The notes under the pieces are model-generated. The model did not search any database, had not been told where the DNA came from, and saw nothing but the letters and a program-made list of their open reading frames with translations. The position numbers and the translations under genes were made by a program. A stretch of 64,000 bases of DNA from the NCBI GenBank assembly GCA_020205615.1, contig CM035171.1:6623601-6687600 (forward strand). The letters are read 5' to 3'. Shown one piece after another: positions 23,284 to 35,640 of this stretch. This stretch comes from Panax quinquefolius (taxonomy: Eukaryota; Streptophyta; Magnoliopsida; Apiales; Araliaceae). Numbering within the stretch: position 1 is the stretch's first letter; every line of letters starts with the position of its first letter.

Positions 23284-23790
23284 CTAAGCCTCAGAAAGCT
23301 ACGATTTCGATTATCGACTTAGGTTGCTTCTCAACTCGCGACTCATATCCCAATCTTGATAAGACGTCACAATGACACCTATCGCTTTACTATCGCATCT
23401 AATATGACGCCCCTACAGAGTCTCGCTTAGTGAATTCCACAAAGGAAGTCACAAGATAAAGGCTCATGTACCAAATTTATAGTTGAATTTTTAACTCCTC
23501 AAGTTCAATAGAGCCATTCGATATGAGATTTTAGAAATGAGTTTTGTACCGGTTCAAAAGTCGATACAAAATTTAATATCGCTTTGGGAGTAAGCCAAGA
23601 AATTCTTCAGAAACACGCCAGAAAAATCAATAACAACAAGAATATTATTCAAATCGACGTGTCTTTATTCAAATCCATAACATGGACTAAGAAAACTCGA
23701 CATCCGTAATAAACGAATGACTTCATGGCTTGATATGAAAATGTTTGACTACAATGGTTTGATTGCTTGAATTCAATAACAAAGTTGCTT
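23284..23790 (-). other. Deletion joint between RNase H and protease
   Basis: The RT palm should lie here. Instead there is a short stretch with the RT-entry segment (about 23500-23640, parallel to 36290-36440) and pieces similar to the post-protease region of family 1 (GACGTCACAATGACACC). No YIDD-type motif is present. Confidence 0.6.
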
Positions 23791-24085
23791 AGAATATGAA
23801 AACTAACAACCTTACAAAAGCAATCAATTTGGCATGATGAGTAGTTAACCTTAAAATCACATCAAAAGCAAATATCTCTATAGAAATAAGGTTAATGTGT
23901 AATGTGATAGTGCCAACTCAATCAAGCAAGATTTTTAAACAACGGATGTAATGAAAGTTTCTCCTAACGGAGTTTCCACAAATAGGTCAAAGTCTAATTT
24001 CTCCGTAGTCAAGTTCAAACGCTGAGCGCAAGCAAGAGAGATAAAAGAATGGGTAGAACCCAGATTCTAGTAAGGTATAAACTTC
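23790..24085 (-). pseudogene. Aspartic protease, family-2 copy
   Basis: Minus strand. Parallel to 36660-36980: ITGKL-type start near 24085, an altered active-site segment (GAATCTGGGTTCTACCC), and the SxxxLxxxKLDF region. Frames are broken. Confidence 0.7.
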
Positions 24086-24089
24086 GCAA

Positions 24090-25326
24090 GAATTTATAAT
24101 TAACTAACCCGCTAACTTCGCTCGTTTCCTCGATTTTGACCCCATCACGACAAACGCCTTCCAGAATCGCTGACTTTGACTTTTCTCGACATCCTTTTCG
24201 AGTCACCATTCTCACCGGATCTGGTTTCGATATCGTATAACTTCGAGCGATATGTCCTTCTTTTCCACAATTATAGCATACCTTAAACCGCTGTCAGGCG
24301 CTTTGGGGTGATATGTCCCTCTTCCCCGCATTTTGTAACATACGACCGGTGGGTCGCTTCTCCTCCCTTAAAACTAGTTACATCGGGCGCCGACGCCTTC
24401 ACATGGTCGTTGTTGAATCTCCTCTTTTAAAATCTCCTCCCGACTCGCTTTCTTCTATTTTCACGGCCACGATTACCACCGTAGTGGGTAACCACCTTTG
24501 TCCGTATTCTTCTTTCTCCGCCGGTTATCGCTATTCCGATGATCGCTATCTTCTCTTGTGATGATCCTCGTTATGGTCCCCATTGAACGTATCAAGTATC
24601 TCGCTTCTAACAACCGAGCCCCGCTGACAACATCCGGTCAGAGAGAAAATTTACGAGAAATGAGATATCGACGACGCCGTTTCAAAACCTCTAAGAAACA
24701 TCCGCGGCATACGCTCCTCATTCTCCACCAAATGAGGTGCAAACTCGATAACTCCGCTAACTTCGCCAGATCGGGACACCGCCATGTTATTCTCGCCTCC
24801 AGCCTAATAAACTCCACTTCCTTCATACGACGAATACTTTCGTGGAAGTACTTGTTATTGAACTGCTTCAAACGCTCTCCCACGATACGCCGAAAGTGCA
24901 AATGGATGGGTACGCTTCACGATTCCCACCAAGAATCGCCTCGCCACTTTAACATAAAGGTAGCGAAATGGAACCTTCTCTTCTTCCGCATCCCAAGACA
25001 TCGAATATCTTGGTAATTTGTTCGACCCATGTTTCCGCCATGATCGGATCGGGGCTTTCCTTAAATTCGTGGTCCCAACTTTTGAACTTCTTGGTCGTGA
25101 CCACAACCCGTGAATCGCTATCATCTCCTCCTCAGATTTTGAACACGAAGTCTCCTCGTCTCGATTTTGCATGAAATCGCAAAAAAACTTCTAAACATCC
25201 CCTCGCTCATCATCCGCCAAGGTTATTCATAGAGGTACATTGCCACCGCTGACGCTCTCCTCAAGTATTAAGACAGTGCATCTCCACTTGGCCTCATTTA
25301 CTCCACTATTAATATTCTCACGACAT
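24090..25326 (-). pseudogene. gag: gag with two zinc knuckles, family-2 copy
   Basis: Minus strand from ATG at 25326. The gag domain appears in pieces: EEEMIAIHGL, FDVLG-type SMSWDAEEEKVPFRYLYVK (frame shift), VKRTHPF, NKYFHESIRRMKEVEFIRLE. Two CCHC knuckles lie at about 24245-24345, one reading CYNCGKEGHIAR and one needing a one-base shift for CYKCGEEGHI. The knuckles are missing from the other family-2 copy. Confidence 0.8.
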
Positions 25327-25498
25327 TCTCAAATATCGCCATAAAACAAGGGTTAATTAAGGAAATCAATATATCACATAATATCCCTATATACCGACTC
25401 AAACTAACAAATAAGCTTAGTAGACACACTAGCGAAGGATTTACTCGCCTCTCCTCCTAGTTCTATTCCCCGATCTCCGCCAGAGATCATATCCCTAA

Positions 25499-25512
25499 GC
25501 TCGATATTAAAC
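25499..25512 (-). other. Primer binding site
   Basis: Minus strand GTTTAATATCGAGC, a degraded form of the Met-tRNA site. Confidence 0.6.
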
Positions 25513-28187
25513 CGCGACGCCCCCAAAATAGTATATACACCACACCCATTCTCGAAGTCGCCAAATACACGGTACGTAAACAACTACAACTTTATTATTA
25601 CAACAAGAAAAATATAATGAGTTTAAATACAAATATTATCTTTTAGACAATATCTATACTCAAATAAATCCCCATCACATTTATTTTTATTTTACAAAAA
25701 TGGTGAGGACTACTAAACAACTCTCTCTAACCTTCATTCCATACCCCCGACTAAGACTCGCTACATTCTCGCCTCCCGAGAAGAAAAATGGAACAACAAG
25801 GAAAAGGGTGAGCTCAACTAGCTCAAGAAAGAATACTACGACTAAGATAATATACAACAAATTATCGTTAGTCTCCAACAGGAAAAATCTGATGTAATAC
25901 AATAGACAACAAGTTTCGATCAATATTCGCAAATAATAATAATTCATAAGAGTTACGTAGAGAATGAAATCTACTATAATCTATGAATTTAATAAACCAT
26001 CATCAATATTTTATCCTCGTAACATCAATCAATATTCATCTCAAATCAAATATTCATCTTTGCACTACAGCCAAAGATATTCATCAATCTGGCCATGTTC
26101 ATCTCAACACTGCTCATCTTTGCACTAAAGGCCAAAGATATTCATCACCTGGCCATGTTCATTTAAACACTGCTCATCTTTGCACTACTAAAGCCAAAGA
26201 TATTCTTCAGAATCATTCATCTTCATTTGCACTACAAAGCCAAAGATATTCAATAATATCATCATTTAAGACCGAGATGATGAAAATATTTTTTAAAGAA
26301 CGAATTCATCAATAAAATGACAAGGATTAAGGATTAAGGATTCGTTTTTGTTTTATCCATGTCCAAAAATACCTCAAAAATAATCATAAGTGGTGTAAAA
26401 TTCAAGAATGATCAAAACACGGATACAATCAAAGCTAGTATCCGTAATAGATATTTTGGACGAAAAAGAAGAAATTTTATTTTTCGATGAATAGTGCAGA
26501 TATACGTGAATAGTGTCAGATAATGCGAATAAAGTATCAGATACGTGAATAAGAATCTCACACCAAAAGATAGAAATTCCACAAAAAAAACATTTTCACG
26601 CTTCATTAATAGTACTCGTGAATAAGAATCTCGTGAATAAGAATCTCATGAATAGTAACTCGTGAATAAGAACTCATGAATAGTAACCCCGACATGAAAA
26701 AGTTCCAAATTTGATAAAAAGTTCCAACCAATATTTCAAAGATAATGATATCAAGAATTAATATCATTACGAGAAAAAAATAACATCCCTTACCTCAAAG
26801 AATCAAGATTTCTAAGGAAAGGCTCAAGTGATGTTTAATGAAACTTGAATCGAACAAAGAACTCTCAAAGTATCTAAATACTCACAAAATACGCCTCAAT
26901 AATATAGAGAGAGAAAGAGAGAAAACTTTGTTTCGTGTGATTTTCAATTCTAACTTAGCCCTTTATTTATAGAAAATGTTAGCCCGCCAAGGCATTTTGA
27001 CCGCTACTTCGATGGCTTTTACTCGCTACTATTGCCACCCACCACATTTGAAATAAAATTCAGCACATTTTTTTCACCAACCACAAGTGGGGCCCACTCA
27101 ATTCTAGAATTTTCCACCAAAATCAATTATAACCCTAATTTTCCTAATCGACACACCTCTTAAAATTCATAACAAATCATTCGCTCATTTTAATTCGCTC
27201 AAAATTTGTAGACATATACTCAACTTATATATGTATAACATATCCAAAAATTACAACGATCCAACTATTTGGATTAAATATTATAACTCACACAATAAAG
27301 CTATAATAACACCGATTTGATCTTTTAATACCTCCAATCCGACAAAAATACAAATAAAACATCTCAAAGATTAATTCCTTCATTAATAACCACATAAATA
27401 AATCCATCATTTATATTCATATAAAATAAATATTTCCTTATCATATGAATCAATAATTAATTATTCACAAATAATATTACGTAATCACAATTACGACAAC
27501 CAGCCGCTCCTCAGAAAGAGGGGCTTTCCAATAAGGATCTCTCCTCATCGCGCCGCAATTAGTGACCAAACCTCTCCTTAGATGTAACTTTCTAGACATT
27601 GCCAATAATGTTATCTAATAATATTATTCAAATAATATGAATTATTGATCCGATAATGGGAAATATCAGCAAGGACAATTATCAACAACAATAATATAAA
27701 ATATCAACGCAAAGAATTATCAATCAATAAAATAAAATATCGAACAAGAATTAGCACCGTGAAAATTATCGAGTAGTGCCATCTTACGCATTTAATCAAT
27801 AATTCAACAATACTCGCAATACCGCAAAGCATCGCAATACCACGCCAGACATCAGATTTTTTAACCACCGGGTATTCCAATGCCTTTAATCTGCAATAAC
27901 TACGCCTGCTATTTATAACCACCCAAAATTTGTCGCTTTCCTCATCCAATCGCTTTCACATGGGGCCCACACATGGTCATACTTCGTCGCATTTAATATT
28001 CCCCGACAAAGATTTAATATTCCACGACCAAACGAATATTCCCCGACAAAAATGAATATTTTATAACCACTTATTTTGAAATATTTATGATTTAACCCAT
28101 AACTAACCACATTAATCAAATCAACCTTACTATTTCAAAATAATAAATAAAGAAAATTCCTTTTATTTAAAAAATTTCGGTCTTACA
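25513..28187 (-). repeat. 5' LTR of family-2 element 18777-28187
   Basis: 2675 bp, close match to 18777-21465 throughout, ending TCGGTCTTACA. TATA box at 26964-26971 on the minus strand. Confidence 0.9.
26964..26971 (-). promoter_or_regulatory. TATA box of family-2 LTR
   Basis: TATAAATA on the minus strand, in the 5' LTR and so the copy that would drive the full transcript. Confidence 0.62.
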
Positions 28188-28769
28188 GATTTATAAATTT
28201 TGCAAAGTATGCAAGTTGTTGTAAATATTCGTTTTGGTCGGGAATATTCTTTTGTTAGGGAATATTCGCATAACTACCAATCATTGTGGACCCCACAATG
28301 TAATTATCATTTGATCGAGAAAAACAACAAAAATATTTTATAAAATAACTACGAGGTAAAGTTACCGTTAAAACCGCTGAACTACCCTAACAAAAAGTAT
28401 GTTAAAATAATACGCGGGTCGTATAAGATTCACAAAGACACGATATCGATTATCGATGCTTACGCGAGAAGTCACTCACCATGCTCAATTATTACATGAA
28501 TGCACGATCATATCTCTTATATTATCGATTCAATTATTGTCACAAAGATCATCTCATATAATATGTTATAAGATTAAATCAATAATTGAGACGACAAGTT
28601 ATAAATGATTAATAATTGTTGAAAGATTAAATATGTGTTGATTAAAAATAAAATGATTTGTGGTAATATTTATTCAATCCTTGATGTATATAAAGAGTCC
28701 ATTATGAGACATTTGTGGTAAGTTTGATTATTTTATGGGGGCCCATATGTCATCATCTAAGAGTTTCTT

Positions 28770-28945
28770 CATCAATAGTAATTATCTTCGCCAATAGTAA
28801 TTACCTTCGCAATTAGTAATTACCTTTGTGAATAGTAATTACCTTCGCCAATAGTAATTACCTTTGTGAATAGTAATTACCTTCATCAATAAGTAATTAC
28901 CTTTGTGAATAAGTAATTACCTTCACCAATAGTAATTACCATTAC
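28770..28945 (+). repeat. TAGTAATTACC tandem repeats in U3
   Basis: About nine copies of an 18-19 bp unit, AATAGTAATTACCTTTGTG or AATAGTAATTACCTTCGCC, alternating in part. The same array is at 45715-45850 in LTR3. Upstream of the TATA box, so it could be enhancer-like, but this is only inference. Confidence 0.85.
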
Positions 28946-29127
28946 AGCGCCGAACCACTTGTGTCGTTTCACATTACGACGCCAAACCACTTGTCGCTTC
29001 ACATTACAAAGCGCCGAACCACTTGTCGCTTCACATTACAACGCGCCAAACCACTTTTTTTTTTTTTCACGCCACTAGTCATCAAGCCACTCGCTTTTCA
29101 CATGGCAAAAGCAAGCTAGAAATCTTC

Positions 29128-29135
29128 TATAAATA
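29128..29135 (+). promoter_or_regulatory. TATA box of middle LTR
   Basis: TATAAATA about 1.1 kb into the LTR and about 1.65 kb before its end, followed by AACTATAGAGAGAGAAA. The transcribed part of the LTR would be unusually long. Confidence 0.65.
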
Positions 29136-29299
29136 GAGGCCTAAAGGCTTCATTATTTTCACTTAATTCAATCAAACTATAGAGAGAGAAACTATAGAGA
29201 AAAGAAGAAAAGTATTCTCGCTACTTCACCTCGCCAATATTCAGCTTCTTCTAAGGTAGGAATATTATTTGTTGTACCTGTAAGGGGTGTTATTCTTTC

Positions 29300-29780
29300 T
29301 TATTCATGAAGAGAATCGTTGTATTCCATCGCTTATTATTCTGTTGAATAACTCGATAAAGTGGTATACCCTATACATAACCTCAGATACGCCAAGTACC
29401 TACCATCTTGGTGAAATACTTATATTATTCCATTCTTATTTATTCTGTTGAATAACTCAGATACGCTGAATCCCCTATACTTGGTGATCTCCTTCATTAT
29501 TCCATTCTTTATTATTCTCTGGAATATCCTCGTCTCAGGTGTTTACACCGGACACGGGTTCCATTGTTTATTATTCCGCATTTATTATTCGCTTGGAATA
29601 TCCTCGTCTGTGTTTTTACACCGACCGGTTCCATTGTTTATTATTCAATTTATTATTCTCATTGGATCATCCCGCTTGTGTGAATTTCACCGACTTCGGT
29701 TCCGTTATTATTATTCTCGCTGAATAACTCGCTCTATAAGGCACCGCATGCACGGTGATTTCTTTTGTTATTCCATTCTT
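29300..29780 (+). repeat. Tandem stem-loop repeats in transcribed LTR
   Basis: Six or more units in which TTATTCCAT and a sequence close to TGGAATAA flank a loop of about 15-20 bases containing TTTATTATTC. Each unit could form a short hairpin in the leader RNA. Shared by all family-1 LTRs that keep this region. Confidence 0.7.
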
Positions 29781-30789
29781 TATTATACCCAAATAAGTTA
29801 AATCTTTGACTTCTATACTCCATGAAATTAGTGGAATATCCTCGATATTTTCGCTTCATCCAAAGATCTTTTCATGGAAATATTCTTCCCGATCATTCTT
29901 GAATTTTACTCTACAAAAAAAAGATCATTTTGACAATTTGACGTTAATAATTCCTGGATAAAATAATTCTTGAACTTGTTTTATTGAATTATTATGTCAT
30001 CACATCATCCTCATGTTATATTATGTTATCTTCTACCACGTGTATAGATGAACTTAGTATGATTATGACCATGGATTATTATTCTTGTATAATCATGGCT
30101 TGTTATAAATGATGTGATAAAAGTCCTCGCCGATTCTGTAATGCAAATGATGGATAGTTTTTGGTATGATTATGACCAGGGGTGATTCTAATAGTCGCTT
30201 ACCATCGATAATTTGATGAATATCCTCGTCAGTAGTGTGTAAGTGATTCGATGATGTGGATTATTTATTAAAGTTTGAGTCTCAAATTTATAATGAAGGA
30301 TGAAAACCTTTAAAACCTAAAAGATAGTAGACTTTATTCTCTACTGACTATTTTAATGGATTGCTTATTCCGTTTATAGTTAAACTTTTTGTCATCAGTA
30401 TTTTATTAGTTTAACACCGTTGAAGGCTAATGATAAATTATTCGCATTATCTTAGTCATAATATTTCTTCTTTGGGCTAGTTGAGCTCACCCTTTCTTTC
30501 ATCGTTCTTTCAGAAATAAGAACATAGGCGGGACGAGTCTGGAACTGAGTAATGGTCCGCAGGATAAGATTAGTAGTCCTCACTATTTTGTGAAATAGTG
30601 TGATAATAGTAGTAATGAGGACTCCTTTTGAGTTTGTATAATATCTAGTAGACAATATTTGTATTCAAACTCACGCTTTATGTCAGATATTGTATACCTA
30701 TGCTTATATTAAGAAGTTGTATTTGAATTTATGTACCATGTAAGTGGCGACCCAAGATGGGTGACGATACCTATTTTTGGGGCGCCACA

Positions 30790-30860
30790 ACAGGTATCGT
30801 AGCTAGGATATGATCCCCGCTAAGATGTGAGAATAGTACTAGGAGGGGAGAGATTTTGAA
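30790..30860 (+). other. Primer site and leader of internal region 2, first part
   Basis: Primer site reads ACAGGTATCGTAGC at 30790-30803, a damaged TGGTATCAGAGC. It is followed by the conserved leader block TGAGAATAGTACTAGGAGGG. A family-2 element interrupts the leader after 30860. It resumes at 40622. Confidence 0.75.
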
Positions 30861-33580
30861 TGTGACGCCCCAAAAATAGGTATACATCACCCATTCTGAG
30901 TTGTCAATACATGGTACGTAAACAACTACAACTTTATTGTTACAACAAGAAACTGTGAGTTTAAATACAAATATTATCTTCTGATAATATCTATACTCAA
31001 AGAAATCCTCATCACATTTATCGATACATTATTTTACAAAATGGTGAGGACTACTAAACAACTTTCTCTAGAACCTTCATTCCATACCCCCGACTGCATA
31101 CTCGCTATATTCTCGCCTCCGAGAAAAAATGGAACAAAAGGAAAAAGGGTGAGCTCAACTAGCTTCAAGAAAGAATATTATGACTAAGATAATATACAAC
31201 AAATTACCGTTAGTCTTCAACAGGAAAAATCTAATGAATACAATAGACAACAAATTTTAAATCAATATTCATAGCTGAAATAATAATTCATTAGAAGAGT
31301 TAAGTAGAGAATGCAAACTACTATCTTCCATGTATGAATTTAAAAGTTCATCGCTCATCTTTTATCCCCTCGTAACATCAATCAATATACATCCGAATCA
31401 AATATTCATCTTTGCACTACAAAGCCAAAGATATTCATCATTAGTCATGTTCATCTAAACACTGCTCATCTTTTGCACTACGTGCCAAAAGATATTCTTC
31501 AAAATCATTCATCTTTGCACTACAAAGCCAAAGATATTCCATAATATCATCATTTAAGACCGAAAATGATGAAAAATATTTTTAAAGAAACGAATCCAAA
31601 GAAACAAAATGACAAGGATTAAGGATTAAGGATTCGTACTTTGTTTTATCCATGTTCAAAAGATACCTCAAAATAATCATATAGTGGTGTAAAATTCAAG
31701 AATGATCAAAACATGAATACAATCAAAGCTAGTATCCGTAATAGATATTTTGGACAAAAAGAAGAAATTTTATTTTTCTATGAATAGTGTCAGATATCGT
31801 GAATAGTCAGATACGTGAATAAGTAACTCAGACACCAAAAGATAGAAATTCCACAAAAACATCTTCACGCTTATTAATAAGACTCGTGAATAAGAATCGT
31901 GAATAAGAACTCATGAATAGTAACTCGTGAATAAGAACTCATGAATAGTAACCCCGACATGAAAAAAAGTTCCAAATTTGATAAAAAGTTCCAACTAATA
32001 TTTCAAAGATAATGATATTGAAGAAATAATATCATTTGAGAAGAAATTAACATTCCTTACCTCGAAAGATTAAGATTTCTAAATTTGAATACTAGTATAT
32101 AGTCTTTGAAGGAACTTTCACCGCCTAACAATACTCAAAGTATACTCAAAATACTCACAAGAATACGCCGATAATATAGAGAGAAAACTTCAGCTTCTCG
32201 TGTAATTTTCAATTCTAACCTAAGACCCTATTTATAGAAAATGCTTAGAACACCAAAGCGTAAAATTTAATAAAATATTAATATTAATATTACAAATTCC
32301 TACGCCCACTTTTTAAAGGATCTGAATTCAGCATTTACATCACATGCAAGACCCACCTTTAATGACAAAAACGTTTTTCATAATAAAAATAATTAAAACT
32401 TCTAAAAATTAATTATTTTGAGCTTCGAAACTTCAATAATTCATAATAAATAGCCTTTTATCAAAAAATTCGAATCTTGCGAGTTTTTATAGGAAATTCA
32501 ATTCTCTACAACTTTACGTAAGAAAGTTTTTCCAAATTCCAAATAGAAATTGACCAAAATCCACAAACCAAGCGATTTTACAAAAGCTATAATCAAATTT
32601 CAAATAATAAATAGGGTCCACCGATTATGTTTAACATGTTTTAAACATTTATTACAACAAAAATACTCTTCCTCCTCAGATACTCATATATCCCACATTC
32701 GTTGTAAAATATCACCATTATTATATTATTAAAATATAATAATATATTTAAATGAATTATTTTATCGTAAAAGATAAAATTTCAATTTTCAACAATTGTC
32801 ACAATAAAAATTTTCTCCATCTATATCCACATAAAATCAATATTTTTCTCATCATATGAATCAATAATTAATTATTCACAAATAATATTACGTAATCACA
32901 ATATCGACAACCAAGCGGCCTTCTGAGAAAGAGGGGCTTCCAATAAGAATTTCTTCTTACTAACAAGCGCATTTAGGTGACCAAACCTCTCCTTAGATAG
33001 AACTTTCTAGACATTGCCAATAATGTTATCTAATAATATTATTCAGATAATATGAATTATTGCTCGATAATGAAAAATATCGTAATGACAATTATCAAAC
33101 AACAAAGAATATAAAATATCAACGCAAAGAAATTATTAACTCAATAAAATACCGAATAAAGAATTAATTACGTAACCATTATTGAGTAGTGGCCTTCACG
33201 TAAGAATCAATAATTGGTGCAATACCGTGCAGTGCATCGCTTTTAACCACCGGGTATTTTAACAAAGATAATCTGTGAATAACTACGCCAAGCTTATTTT
33301 AAACAACTTATATTTGTCGCTTTCTTCATCCAATCGCTTTCCATATGGGCCCACACACACGGTCATACTGGTCGCATTTAATATTCCCCGATAATGATTT
33401 AATATTCCACGACCAAACTAATATTCTCCGACAACAATGAATATTTTATAATCACTTGCTTATTTTGAAATATTTATGATCTTACCCCTAACTATCCACA
33501 TTAATCAAATCAACCCTTACTATTTCAAAATAATAAATAGAGAAAATTAAATTTCATTAATAATAAGTTGGGGTCTTACA
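30861..33580 (-). repeat. 3' LTR of family-2 element 30861-40621
   Basis: 2720 bp, TGTGACGCCCC to GGGGTCTTACA. Same plan as 18777-21465 with clear differences, so a second lineage of the family. TATA box at 32229 on the minus strand. Confidence 0.9.
32229..32236 (-). promoter_or_regulatory. TATA box of family-2 LTR
   Basis: TATAAATA on the minus strand, conserved with 39272 in the partner LTR. Confidence 0.6.
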
Positions 33581-33600
33581 ACCTCCCTCCTTATGAAATT
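33581..33600 (-). other. Polypurine tract
   Basis: Minus strand TTTCATAAGGAGGGAGGT, identical in type to the family-1 tracts. Confidence 0.8.
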
Positions 33601-33609
33601 TCGCCCTCG

Positions 33610-33810
33610 AAATTGACGTACGTACACAGTGTTTCAAAAGGTGTGGATACCTCGCTTTCATTTCGCTTTCCAATTCCCAAAGTCATTTCCTCTATAAAGA
33701 TGATTCCTCCACAAAACTTTAACTCCGTGGTATGACCTTTGCAGCGTAGGACATGCTCCTTCCTATCCAAAATCTTGACAGTACCTCCTCATACGTTAAG
33801 TCTTCTGGCT
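33610..33810 (-). pseudogene. Chromodomain relic
   Basis: Minus-strand pieces in shifting frames: LTYEEV, then DRKEHVLR, KFCGG or WRNH, FIEEMT and a final WELES-like segment before YPHLL. This is the plan of the chromodomain at the end of Tekay-type integrase (VxILDRxxxxLR..VKVLWRNH..EEATWE...YPHLF). At least three shifts disrupt it. In intact relatives this domain reads heterochromatin marks and guides insertion. Confidence 0.65.
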
Positions 33811-33839
33811 ATCTCGTCCGGTTCTAACTCTATAACGTG

Positions 33840-34090
33840 ATTCGGTCTTTCATATATTTACTAAGTACGATATGTGAAACACATTATGAACACGAGACAT
33901 ACTCGGAGGTAACGCAAGTCTATAGGCTACATTTCCTACTCGGTCAAGAATTTGAAATGGACCAATAAATCGTGGATTGAGCTTTCCTCTCTTCCCAAAT
34001 CTTGTAACTCCCTTCCATGGAGCAACTCGCAACAATACATGATCCCCCCACACTAAATTCGACGCCCTTTCGATGAAGATCCGCATAACT
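33840..34090 (-). pseudogene. pol: Integrase C-terminal segment
   Basis: An open stretch on the minus strand with [38 protein letters not shown] and YRLALPP, then [13 protein letters not shown]. These are hallmark blocks of the plant Ty3/gypsy integrase C-terminus, the DNA-binding part. About 78 codons remain in one frame. Confidence 0.85.
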
Positions 34091-34099
34091 CTTTTATGT

Positions 34100-34830
34100 C
34101 GATCTTGTCTTGCCGCTTTGTATACGCTGTCGAATCATTTGGATCTTTTCTCGAGTCATACGTCTTAACTCGCGTCCCAACAATGTTGCTTCACCCACCT
34201 CATCCCAACATATCGGAGAGCGACACTTTTTCGTCCATATAATGCTTCAAATGGAGTTACACCTATACTTGCCTCGATAATCGTTGTTGTAGGAGAATTC
34301 CACCAATGGTAAATATTTATCCCAACTCGCCTTGAAGTCTCAGGACACGAGTCTTAATAAATCTTCAAGAGTTTGAATAGTCCTTTCTCGATTGTCCGTC
34401 CGCTTTGAGGATGGTATGCCGAATCAATCGCAAATTGCGCTCATAGCTTTTTGCAAGCTAACCCAAAATCTTGAAGTGAATCTTGGGTCACGATCCAAAA
34501 CTATGGATACTGTGCATGCCATGCAACCTCACAATCTCATTCACGCATATACTAGCAAGACGACGTTCAAGGAATAAGTCTCCGTGACGGCAAGAAATGA
34601 GCGGACTTGGTTAATCTATCAACAATAACCCAAATAAAGATTGATGCCTTGAAAACCGTAGGAAGACCCGTCTGAAATCCATGGTAATGTGTTCCCACTT
34701 CCATTTCGAATCTCAAGTGGTTGCAATGGACCCTTAGGTACCGGATGCTCCGCCTTTACACGCCGACAAGTTAAACACATCGAGATAAACTTTGCAATCT
34801 CTCTCTTCATATTGTTCCACCAAAATGTAT
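34100..34830 (-). pseudogene. pol: Integrase zinc-binding and core domains
   Basis: Minus strand. The zinc-binding part shows MKREIAKFISMCLTCRRVKA with EHPVPKGPLQPLEI after it (34690-34810), the CxxC and following contact of the H2C2 finger. The catalytic core follows to about 34150 in broken frames, with W-x-ITMDF and SDRD-type areas only traceable by homology to 22050-22600. Confidence 0.75.
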
Positions 34831-35019
34831 GTCAAGATCACGATACATTTTAGTACTTCCGTGATGGATTGCAAATGGTGTATCAGTGTGCCTCCATCAT
34901 AATCTTGTACTTCAAATCGTAGTCGTTAGAACACAAAGTCTAGAGTGGACTCAAGTATTCCTTCTTCATCAATTCTCGCCTTAAATAGCTCCTTCAGATT
35001 TCTTCTTCATACGATCGCC

Positions 35020-35640
35020 ATTTGCCCAAGGGCTGGCTCGAGCAACCTTAACTTTTCTATTAAAGTTGGCTCTACGCGATACTTGACATCATCGCACTCG
35101 CTTCCGCATATGATCTTCTACTCAACGCGTCGCCTACCACATTCGCTTTTTCGTGATGGTATTGAATAGTGTGGTCGTAGTCTTTCAATAGTTCGAGCCA
35201 ACGTCATTGCCGCATGTTGAGTTCTTTTGAGTGAAGAAATATTTAAGGCTTTTATATGGTCCGAATATATCTCCACTTTCTCCCCATATAGATAGTGCCT
35301 CCATATCTTTAACAAGAAAACGATCGGCCGCTAACTCTAGATCATGAGTAGGATAATTCCTCTCATACTCTTTTTAGTTGTCGCGAGGCATAGGCTATGA
35401 CTTTCCCACGCCGCATGAGAACATCCTAACCTTTGCTCAAGGATCGTCAGAGATAACAAATCCATCCAACCAGATGGTATTGTTAGAACAAAATAAAATA
35501 AGTCTCCTCTTAAGCTCTTGGAAACTCTTCTCGCATTCTTCGCCCCAAATGAATTTTGTATCCTTCCGAAAGTTAGCCGAAGTTAATGGAGTAGCAATTC
35601 GAGAAAACCCTTCCACGAAATCTCCGATAATAACCAAATT
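35020..35640 (-). pseudogene. pol: RNase H and connection domain
   Basis: Minus strand. VEGFSRIATPLTSANFRKDT and FIWGEECEKSFQELKRRL (35437-35649) mark the connection after RT. LKIWRHYLYGEKVEIYSDH (about 35255-35315) is the RNase H segment with its conserved Asp-His, and the ADALSRR-like end lies near 35100. Frames are broken between them. Confidence 0.82.

Larger units (their letters stand above)
18777..28187 (-). mobile_element. Family-2 chromovirus-like element, RT core deleted
   Basis: A 9411-bp minus-strand Ty3/gypsy element inserted in the middle LTR of the composite. LTRs are 18777-21465 and 25513-28187. The internal region (4047 bp) reads, from right to left, primer site, gag with zinc knuckles, protease, the end of RT fused to RNase H, integrase and a chromodomain relic. 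The RT palm with its YIDD-type motif is gone. The target duplication is not clean: GTAGT precedes the left LTR while only G precedes ATTTATAAA at the right. The host LTR otherwise continues without loss. Confidence 0.9.
28188..30789 (+). repeat. Middle LTR of composite, second part
   Basis: Continues the LTR broken at 18776, from ATTTATAAATTTTGC to GGGGCGCCACA. A-type U3 with TAGTAATTACC repeats (28770-28945) and three units with CCACTTGTCGCTTCACATT (28945-29060). TATA box at 29128. Stem-loop repeats at about 29300-29780. A primer site and leader follow, so it serves as the 5' LTR of internal region 2. Confidence 0.88.

Noticed and set aside
18777..28187. A clean target duplication for this element
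   Set aside because: GTAGT at the left has no full partner at the right. The insertion is shown by the interrupted host LTR instead.
29448..29727. Membrane-protein-like frames rich in Leu, Phe, Ile and Tyr (also 1501-1839, 11023-11469, 51615-52138, 57418-57711)
   Set aside because: They arise from translating TTATTATTC-type LTR repeats. They differ between copies and have no conserved start or end.
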